Translations under genes and position numbers: made by a program | The notes under the pieces: model-generated | What the model was told of the DNA's origin: nothing | What the model saw: the letters and a program-made list of their open reading frames with translations, nothing else | The model's database searches: none | Shown: piece by piece, positions 58,233 through 64,000 of the stretch | How the letters are laid out: each line of letters opens with the position of its first letter | Position numbering within the stretch: position 1 is the stretch's first letter | NCBI RefSeq assembly: GCF_000735435.1 | Contig: NZ_JMPP01000014.1 | Location: 186,001-250,000 of the forward strand | Reading direction: 5' to 3' | Source of the DNA: Klebsiella planticola ATCC 33531 | Lineage (GTDB): Bacteria > Pseudomonadota > Gammaproteobacteria > Enterobacterales > Enterobacteriaceae | DNA: 64,000 bases

Positions 58233-58523
58233 TTAGTCGATAAGCTGCCTTGAAAGCTGTGGGTTTGCCTGAATCAGGCGCATTAATTTGAGCTCCGTGG
58301 ATGACGGCTTCACCCGTCTCGACTCCCACTCTTGTACCATCGCCACGCTGACGCCCATGGCATTGGCAAAATCATCAATTTTCAGGCCAGTGCCTTTGCG
58401 AAGCTGTTCAAACTCGCTAAATGCGGTCTGCTTACGAGGCTGGGCGATCGTTTGAGAAATATCTTTAAAAACAATTTGTTCCAGGCTGCTAAGCAGTTCA
58501 AACACGGGATCTTTATATTCCAT
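58233..58523 (-). CDS. yiaG: HTH-type regulator YiaG
   Basis: 96 residues (E. coli 96). A HigA/XRE-type helix-turn-helix occupies the C-terminal half: LRKGTGLKIDDFANAMGVSVAMVQEWESRRVKPSS. No toxin gene is adjacent, so it is a single regulator rather than an antitoxin pair. Targets are unknown. GGAG precedes the ATG. It lies just upstream of cspA on the same strand, as in E. coli. Confidence 0.93.
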   Translation of the reverse strand: MEYKDPVFELLSSLEQIVFKDISQTIAQPRKQTAFSEFEQLRKGTGLKIDDFANAMGVSVAMVQEWESRRVKPSSTELKLMRLIQANPQLSRQLID

Positions 58524-58765
58524 AGAGAACTCCTTCTGTCACACAGCAAAAGAGATATTTAGTGAAGCCTATTAAGAATAGTCAGAAAAAACGCAAAGAA
58601 TAGTCACGGGAGTGATTATGTGCAGACAGCCTATCGTCTTAACGGGTATTCGGCGGTGAAAACGGCAGATAAGGTGATGATTAATCATCAGACGTGTCGC
58701 AATGGAAAACTTTTGTAAACGGCGAATAAATCCGCCAGGCCAGCGGTTGCCCGCTGGCCTGAGGG

Positions 58766-60124
58766 TCAGGCTTTTTGCATATTGTCGGCTTTCGTCTGCG
58801 CAGATATCGGCTGGCTCTTGCTGGTCTTATATTTCACCAGCAGCGCGATGGCGGATAAAAACGCCGGGATCGACAACAAGGTAAAGATGGTCACGAAGGA
58901 GAGCTGCGCCTGCATCAGGAAGGCTCCGCTGAAGGCGCCAAGGATCCCGCCAAACCGGCCGATACCCAGCATCCAGGCAACGCCGGTCGCCCGGCCCTGG
59001 GTGGGATAAAATCCGGCGGCCAGGGCCGGCATGGATGATTGCGCGCCGTTCATAATGCTGCCGGCAATAAAGACCATCACGCCCATTAACACCAGGTTGT
59101 TGGTTGAGAAGCCGACCAGAAAGACGAACACGCCGGTCAACAGCCAGCCTACGGCGACCACTTTATTGGGGTTAATTTTGTCCATCAGGGCGCCGAGGAT
59201 CAGCACCCCGATGCCGCCGCCCAGCGGGAACAGCGCGGTGATAATCGACGCCTGGCTCATTGATGCGCCGGTTTCGCGAATCAGCAGCGGAAGCCAACTG
59301 GTCAATAAATAGAAAATCAGCAGCCCCAGAAAGTAGGTCATGCACAGCATCACGGTACCGACGAGATAACGGGGGGAGAAAATAACCGCAAGGGCCGATT
59401 TGTCTTTCACCTGTCCGGCTTCGCGCAGCTCGAATTCAACCTGTTCAGGCAGCGGGGCAATACGACGCAGAATGGTGGCAATACGCTGCGATGGCTGGCG
59501 CTTGACCACCAGATAGCGCGCCGATTCCGGCAGTAAGAACACCAGCGCGACGGCAAGCAGCAGAGGCATCACGCCGCCCAGTATCAGCACGCTTTGCCAG
59601 CCGTAATGCGGAATCATCCAGGCCGAGAGGAAGCCACCCAGCGAAGATCCCATCGGGAACCCGACGAACATCAGATTGACCAGCAAAGCGCGACGGCGTT
59701 CCGGCGCATACTCGCTCATCAGCGTGGCTGCGTTTGGCATGGCGGCGCCCAGTCCGAGGCCGGTCAGAAAACGCAGCAGCGTCAGTTGATTCAGGCTGGT
59801 GGCGAAGGCGGTCAACAGACTAAAGCTACCGAAAACCACAATCGACATCAGCAGAACTTTTTTTCGCCCAATGCGGTCGGCCAACGGGCCTGCGGTCAGC
59901 GCACCTACCGCCAGACCGACGAGCGCAGCGCTCATCACCGGGCCTAACGCAGATTTTTCCACGCCCCATTCCTGCACCAGGTCGGAGGCAATAAAACCGA
60001 TGATGGCGGTATCAAACCCGTCCATCGCGACGGTGATAAAACACAGGGCCAGAATCATCCACTGGTACTTCGTAAACGGATGTTCGTTGATAAAAGCCTG
60101 AATATCGATAGTTGTCTTATTCAT
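58766..60124 (-). CDS. Aromatic acid:H+ symporter, PcaK-like (MFS, AAHS family)
   Basis: 452 residues with 12 membrane helices. The AAHS signature is clear: ILALCFITVAMDGFDTAIIGFIA in helix 1 with the essential DGFD motif, the MFS loop motif GPLADRIGRKKVL between helices 2 and 3, and GRFGGILGAF late. Members carry 4-hydroxybenzoate, protocatechuate or related acids. Two PcaR-type boxes upstream support a protocatechuate-pathway role. No catabolic gene is adjacent, so enzymes must be elsewhere. Not at this locus in E. coli K-12. Confidence 0.88.
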   Translation of the reverse strand: MNKTTIDIQAFINEHPFTKYQWMILALCFITVAMDGFDTAIIGFIASDLVQEWGVEKSALGPVMSAALVGLAVGALTAGPLADRIGRKKVLLMSIVVFGSFSLLTAFATSLNQLTLLRFLTGLGLGAAMPNAATLMSEYAPERRRALLVNLMFVGFPMGSSLGGFLSAWMIPHYGWQSVLILGGVMPLLLAVALVFLLPESARYLVVKRQPSQRIATILRRIAPLPEQVEFELREAGQVKDKSALAVIFSPRYLVGTVMLCMTYFLGLLIFYLLTSWLPLLIRETGASMSQASIITALFPLGGGIGVLILGALMDKINPNKVVAVGWLLTGVFVFLVGFSTNNLVLMGVMVFIAGSIMNGAQSSMPALAAGFYPTQGRATGVAWMLGIGRFGGILGAFSGAFLMQAQLSFVTIFTLLSIPAFLSAIALLVKYKTSKSQPISAQTKADNMQKA

Positions 60125-60199
60125 ACAGCATTCCTGGCAGCCGGAGCGGGGGACGGAGCCGGGCGATTACCGCCTCCCTCGCTGTCGTTAATGTGATTT

Positions 60200-60214
60200 G
60201 TGCGATAATCGAAC
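60200..60214. promoter_or_regulatory. PcaR/PcaU-type operator, proximal
   Basis: GTGCGATAATCGAAC matches the reverse complement of the IclR-family PcaR box GTTCGATAATCGCAC at 14 of 15 positions. It lies 76 bp upstream of the PcaK-like start. A nearby TATCGC pairs with its GCGATA to form a further palindrome. Confidence 0.65.
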
Positions 60215-60285
60215 GTATCGCCGTTAATCGCTCATTTATCAAATCACTGAACCTGGCTTCAGGCAACGCAGTCGGCCCAGGAAGC

Positions 60286-60300
60286 GTGCGATTATCGTTC
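60286..60300. promoter_or_regulatory. PcaR/PcaU-type operator, distal
   Basis: GTGCGATTATCGTTC matches the reverse-complement PcaR box at 13 of 15 positions, in the same orientation as the proximal copy and 86 bp from it. The rest of 60125-60564 shows no gene; near its end is the yiaF ribosome site AAGGAG. Confidence 0.5.
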
Positions 60301-60564
60301 GCTTTCACGGGTTTGCCCCACAATAGTGATTTTATTTATAATAAAATCAAATTGTTATTGGTCATTTTTCTCGGCAGGGTTATGGCGTTAATTGTGATGG
60401 GCTTAACAGACGCTCGCGTTCGCCCGTCAAACGCCGCCAACGGTGCTTTTCCTGCGTAAGATTGTCAGGAAAGAGTATCCTGCAAGGCCGACCTGGACTA
60501 TCCTTGTCAGCGTCTGGCACGTGTGTGTCTGTGTGCGCTTTTTTTGGCTGAAAGGAGTAAAAAA

Positions 60565-61275
60565 ATGGCGACAGGAAAGTCCTGCTCTCGCTGGTTTGCG
60601 GCTATTGCGGCCTTATTAATGGTGGTTAGCCTGAGTGGGTGTTTTGATAAAGAAGGCGATCAGCGCAAAGCGTTTATCGACTTCCTGCAAAATACGGCAA
60701 TGCGTAGCGGCGAACGTCTGCCGACGCTGACTGCCGATCAGAAAAAACAGTTCGGTCCTTTTGTTTCCGATTACGCGGTGATTTACGGCTATTCACAGCA
60801 GGTAAGTCAGGCGATGGATGCGGGTCTGCGTCCGGTCGTAGACAGCGTGAATGCGATTCGCGTCCCGCAGGATTATGTGACTCAGCGTGAACCGCTGCGC
60901 CAGGCAAACGGCGCGCTGGGCGTGCTGAGCCAGCAGCTGGAAAATGCGAAAATGCAGGCCGATGGCGCACATAGCGCGCTGAAGCAGAGTGACGATCTGA
61001 AACCGGTCTTTGACCAGGTTTACAACAAAGTCGTGACCGCACCGGCAAACGCCCTGCAGCCGCTGATTCCTGCCGCGCAGGTCTTTACTCAGCAACTGGT
61101 GCAGGTCGGTGATTTTATCGCTCAGCAAAATACTCAGGTGAGCTTCGTGGCAAACGGGATTCAGTTCCCGACCTCGCAGCAGGCCAGCCAGTACAACGCG
61201 CTGATTGGCCCGCTGGCTGCCCAGCATCAGGCTTTCAACCAGGCGTGGACGGCGGCAGTTAACGCAACGCGTTAA
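60565..61275 (+). CDS. yiaF: DUF3053 lipoprotein YiaF
   Basis: 236 residues (E. coli YiaF 236). The signal sequence ends in the lipobox LSGC (Cys about residue 27). The body is mostly helical, rich in Gln and Ala. Asp after the lipid Cys is not at +2 (the residue is Phe), which favours the outer membrane. Function is unknown. The ATG at 60565 follows AAGGAG; an in-frame reading from 60523 breaks the signal. Confidence 0.93.
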   Translation: MATGKSCSRWFAAIAALLMVVSLSGCFDKEGDQRKAFIDFLQNTAMRSGERLPTLTADQKKQFGPFVSDYAVIYGYSQQVSQAMDAGLRPVVDSVNAIRVPQDYVTQREPLRQANGALGVLSQQLENAKMQADGAHSALKQSDDLKPVFDQVYNKVVTAPANALQPLIPAAQVFTQQLVQVGDFIAQQNTQVSFVANGIQFPTSQQASQYNALIGPLAAQHQAFNQAWTAAVNATR

Positions 61276-61285
61276 CCGGTTCGTC

Positions 61286-61318
61286 AACCCGGGTCAGGCG
61301 TTGACCTCGACCCGGGTT
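61286..61318. terminator. Hairpin between convergent yiaF and ghrB
   Basis: A perfect 10-bp stem AACCCGGGTC/GACCCGGGTT with a 13-nt loop lies 10 bp after the yiaF stop. There is no T-run. Confidence 0.6.
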
Positions 61319-61332
61319 ACTTCAGCTTACCT

Positions 61333-62304
61333 TCACTTCACCTGCGGATTGACGCAGTTCTTTTCGACCTGACCATTCAGTGCATCAATCAAATTATCGA
61401 CCGCACAAGCCGCCATATTGTAGCGGGTCTCATGAGTGGCAGAACCGATATGCGGCAGCGCGACGACGTTCGGCAGAGTGAGCAGCGGCGACTCTTTCGC
61501 CAGTGGCTCCTGCTCGAAAACGTCCAGACCGGCCGCGTGGATTTGGCCCTTCTGCAAGGCTGAGATCAGCGCCTTTTCATCGACCACCGGGCCGCGCCCT
61601 GCATTAATAAAGATGGCGGAAGGCTTCATTTTCGCGAATTTTTCCGCGTTGAACAGGTGATGAGTCTCGGCGGTCAGCGGCAGGATCAGACAGACAAAGT
61701 CGGCTTCCTGCAGCAGCGTATCCAGATCGCAGTAACGCGCGTTAAAGCGCTCTTCCGCCTGCGGGTGACGGCTGCGGGCGTTATACAGAATCGGCATGCC
61801 AAAACCGGCGTGCGCGCGCTGCGCCAGGGCCATCCCGATACGGCCCATGCCCACGATCCCCAGCGTTTTATGGTGCACATCGCTGCCGAACCAGTCCGGG
61901 CCGATGCTTTTCGTCCACTCTCCGGCTTTCACCCGGTTGGCGACTTCCACCACCCGACGGGATGTGCTGAGCACCAGCGCCATCACCGTATCGGCAACGG
62001 TTTCAGTCAGCACGGTCGGCGTATGCATCAGCAGCACCTTGCGCGCATTCAGCGCCTCAACGTCGAAGTTGTCATAGCCGACGGAAATCGTGGAGGTCGC
62101 ACGAAGCCTGGGCATTTTCTCCAGTAACGCGGCATCAACTTTTTCGCTCGACCCCAGCAGACCTTCCGCCTGGGCAAAGGCTTCCGCGTGCTGCTGGACG
62201 GTGTCAGGGCTCAGGTTTTTCACCTGAGTGACGGTAAAGTGTTTTTCCAGACGTTGCTGCAAGTCGTCGGGAAGCGTTTTATAGAGAATAACGGACGGCT
62301 TCAT
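61333..62304 (-). CDS. ghrB: 2-ketogluconate/hydroxypyruvate reductase (GhrB/KguD)
   Basis: 323 residues (E. coli GhrB 324), a D-isomer 2-hydroxyacid dehydrogenase. The NAD(P) motif is [14 protein letters not shown] (about 147-160), the catalytic Arg lies in [11 protein letters not shown], and the Glu-His pair is in FEQEP and [11 protein letters not shown]. GhrB reduces glyoxylate, hydroxypyruvate and 2-ketogluconate. Here it is the last gene after kguK and kguT, so the likely in vivo role is the KguD step (2-keto-6-phosphogluconate to 6-phosphogluconate); that is inferred from context. Confidence 0.92.
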   Translation of the reverse strand: MKPSVILYKTLPDDLQQRLEKHFTVTQVKNLSPDTVQQHAEAFAQAEGLLGSSEKVDAALLEKMPRLRATSTISVGYDNFDVEALNARKVLLMHTPTVLTETVADTVMALVLSTSRRVVEVANRVKAGEWTKSIGPDWFGSDVHHKTLGIVGMGRIGMALAQRAHAGFGMPILYNARSRHPQAEERFNARYCDLDTLLQEADFVCLILPLTAETHHLFNAEKFAKMKPSAIFINAGRGPVVDEKALISALQKGQIHAAGLDVFEQEPLAKESPLLTLPNVVALPHIGSATHETRYNMAACAVDNLIDALNGQVEKNCVNPQVK

Positions 62305-62328
62305 GCGGATCTCCGTAAGTAGTAAAGG

Positions 62329-63609
62329 TCAGGCGTGACGAGCGCCGATGGGAAGCTTTTGATTGTTAGCAGGCTTAACAATTAAAGTAAGCCATACCGA
62401 GGCGAAAAGCGCCACTCCCATGAAAATGTATGAGGCTGATGGACTGCCGGTGGTGCCGTTCAGGTAGCCCACGAACCACGAACCAAAGAATGAACCTAAG
62501 GCCCCCATGCTGTTGATGAGCGCCATTGCGCCACCGGCGACGTTACGCGGCAGCATTTCCGGAATGATGGCGAAAAACGGACCGTAAGGGGCGTACATTG
62601 CCGCACCGGCAATCACCAGCAGGGTATAAGAGGCCCAGAAATGGTTAGCGCCGACGGCCCATGAGCCAATAAAAGCCAGTCCGCCAATCAGCAGCAGCGG
62701 CCAGACGAACAGTTTACGGTTCTGCATTTTATCGGAAGCCCAGGAGACGACGATCATCGCAATAGTCGCGGCCAGATAAGGTACCGAAGAGAGCCAGCCG
62801 ACTTCCACCATCCCCATATTGACGCCGCCGCTGCGAATAATTGACGGCAGCCACAGCACAAAACCGTACACGCCGATACTCCAGGCAAAATACTGCATGC
62901 ACAGCAGAATGACGTTGCGTGAGCGGAAGGCTTCGCCGTAGTTACGCACGGCTTTAATACCCTGCTGCTCGCTCTCCAGCTGCGCCTGCAGCGCGGCTTT
63001 CTCGTTTTCTGACAGCCAGTTCACCTGCGACGGTTTATCCTTGACCAGCACCCACCAGCAGAAGGCCCAGAGGACGGCCGGGACGCCTTCAATAATAAAC
63101 ATTTCACGCCAGCCGAAGGACTGAATCAGGTAGCCGGAGACCACCGACATCCACAGTACCGTGACCGGGTTGCCGAGGATTAAGAAGGTGTTGGCGCGTG
63201 AACGTTCTGATTTGGTAAACCAGTTACTGATGTAAATCAGCATCGCCGGCATGACCGCCGCTTCCACGACGCCGAGAATAAAACGGATCGCCGCCAGCGC
63301 TGGAATATTGTGCACCATCCCGGTCAGCGAGGCGCAGGCGCCCCACAGGATCAGACAGATGAAAATCAGCTTCCGTACGCTACGGCGTTCAGCGTAAATC
63401 GCCCCCGGGATCTGGAAGAAGAAATAGCCGAGGAAGAAAAGTGCGCCAAGAAGCGACGAGATGCCTTTGGTAATGCCTAAATCTTCCGTAATGCCCGCTG
63501 CCGAAGCAAAGCTGAAGTTTGCGCGGTCGAGATACGCCAGGCTATACGTGATAAACACGATAGGCATGATGTACCACCAGCGTTTCGTTGCATTGGTAGA
63601 GCTGTTCAT
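62329..63609 (-). CDS. kguT: MFS transporter, probable 2-ketogluconate permease KguT
   Basis: 426 residues, 12 membrane helices, of the anion:cation symporter branch of MFS (GudP/DgoT/KguT). The helix 1 region YSLAYLDRANFSFA and the GYFFFQIPGAIYAERRS loop are typical. It lies between a PfkB sugar kinase and a 2-ketogluconate reductase, the kguK-kguT-kguD order, which is the basis of the name. GAGG lies before the ATG at 63609; the start at 63636 has no ribosome site. Confidence 0.82.
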   Translation of the reverse strand: MNSSTNATKRWWYIMPIVFITYSLAYLDRANFSFASAAGITEDLGITKGISSLLGALFFLGYFFFQIPGAIYAERRSVRKLIFICLILWGACASLTGMVHNIPALAAIRFILGVVEAAVMPAMLIYISNWFTKSERSRANTFLILGNPVTVLWMSVVSGYLIQSFGWREMFIIEGVPAVLWAFCWWVLVKDKPSQVNWLSENEKAALQAQLESEQQGIKAVRNYGEAFRSRNVILLCMQYFAWSIGVYGFVLWLPSIIRSGGVNMGMVEVGWLSSVPYLAATIAMIVVSWASDKMQNRKLFVWPLLLIGGLAFIGSWAVGANHFWASYTLLVIAGAAMYAPYGPFFAIIPEMLPRNVAGGAMALINSMGALGSFFGSWFVGYLNGTTGSPSASYIFMGVALFASVWLTLIVKPANNQKLPIGARHA

Positions 63610-63693
63610 AGGCTTGCCTCTAAAGTTGAGGTTCATGACGCCGCCGCCGTATGTAGGGTACAGAGGAGGCCGTTATTATGACGCCGGCCCGGG

Positions 63694-64000
63694 CTATTCG
63701 CCCAGCGCCTCGCGTGTGGGTAATCCTTCGCTGTCGCCCTGGACCTGAATGGCCAGCGAGCCAATTTTGTTGCCGCGGCCTATCGCCTGCTGCAGCGTTC
63801 TGCCCTCCAGCAGAGCGCTAATCACGCCGACGGCAAAACCATCGCCGGCGCCCACGGTATCCACGACGTTATCGACTTTGATGGCGGCGACTGCGCCCTG
63901 TTCGCCCGCGGCGGTTTTGAACCAGGCGCCGTCGCCGCCGGTTTTAATGATCACGGCCTGAACGCCGCGCGTGAGATAGAAATCGGCAATCCCCTCCGGG
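63694..64000 (-). CDS. kguK: PfkB-family sugar kinase, 3' part (probable 2-ketogluconokinase KguK)
   Basis: The last ~101 residues are in the window; the frame runs out through the right edge. The PfkB C-terminal signature DTVGAGDGFAVGVIS is complete and includes the catalytic Asp and the anion-hole GAGD. Gly-rich ATP-site residues (VIIKTGGDGA) precede it. A 2-dehydro-3-deoxygluconokinase cannot be excluded from this fragment; the adjacent KguT-like permease and GhrB/KguD reductase favour phosphorylation of 2-ketogluconate. Confidence 0.75.
   Translation of the reverse strand, partial: PEGIADFYLTRGVQAVIIKTGGDGAWFKTAAGEQGAVAAIKVDNVVDTVGAGDGFAVGVISALLEGRTLQQAIGRGNKIGSLAIQVQGDSEGLPTREALGE

Noticed and set aside
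58233-58523. YiaG as the antitoxin of a toxin-antitoxin pair
   Set aside because: No small toxin-like gene lies on either side; neighbours are cspA and an MFS gene.
60112-60459. 115-codon plus-strand and 68-codon minus-strand frames upstream of yiaF
   Set aside because: They overlap each other and the PcaR-type boxes; no ribosome site and no protein-like pattern.
1-64000. CRISPR array, insertion sequence, prophage or tRNA genes
   Set aside because: No regularly spaced repeats with unique spacers, no transposase or integrase, and no cloverleaf-like sequence was recognised; the only tandem array (21031-21300) has no spacers.

Overview
This 64 kb window is an ordinary chromosomal segment of an enterobacterium. 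Gene order follows the E. coli region from the waa (LPS core) locus to yiaF/ghrB, and most predicted proteins match E. coli families along their full length. The departures point to Klebsiella or a close relative (Raoultella and similar): a WaaZ-like gene between waaC and waaL, a GH127 sugar locus beside selAB, an ABC-F gene and a small secreted-protein pair beside cspA, a PcaK-like transporter, and a 2-ketogluconate (kgu) operon. Species cannot be fixed from the sequence alone. I see no prophage, insertion sequence, integron, CRISPR array, tRNA or rRNA.

Layout. 1-9.2 kb: the 3' end of a GT9 glycosyltransferase converges on the operon hldD-waaF-waaC-waaZ-like-waaL; then kbl-tdh (threonine degradation) and a GT2 glycosyltransferase. 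9.2-17.1 kb: yibQ-envC-gpmI (cell division, glycolysis) diverges from yibN-grxC-secB-gpsA-cysE, followed by trmL. 17.2-21.3 kb: the L-lactate operon lldPRD with a two-operator control region and a tandem repeat array. 21.3-28.8 kb: yibL, yibT, the mannitol operon mtlADR with clustered CRP sites, then yibI-yibH and yibF. 28.9-32.1 kb: selA-selB (selenocysteine insertion). 32.2-36.7 kb: a catabolic island with a GH127 beta-L-arabinofuranosidase, a GPH symporter and a divergent AraC regulator. 36.9-42.1 kb: ysaA, avtA, malS, bax. 42.1-50.4 kb: the complete D-xylose regulon, xylFGH-xylR diverging from xylA-xylB. 50.5-55.1 kb: wecH, ysaB, glyQ-glyS. 55.1-60.1 kb: two small secreted proteins, an ABC-F ATPase with an unusual upstream region, cspA with its cold-shock leader, yiaG, and a PcaK-like transporter preceded by PcaR-type boxes. 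60.5-64 kb: lipoprotein yiaF, then kguK-kguT-ghrB/kguD running in from the right edge.

The window mixes envelope biogenesis (LPS heptoses, core ligation, EnvC, WecH) with carbon-source operons (lactate, mannitol, xylose, maltodextrin, L-arabinofuranosides, aromatic acids, 2-ketogluconate). For several of these, operator-like sequences can be read directly: LldR, ArcA, CRP, MalT and PcaR type. I did not find a clearly new biological system. The best candidates for something undescribed are the upstream region of the ABC-F gene with its mini-ORFs, the 62-codon secreted protein, the ~100-bp tandem array next to the lldPRD control region, and the PcaR-type boxes upstream of the aromatic-acid transporter.
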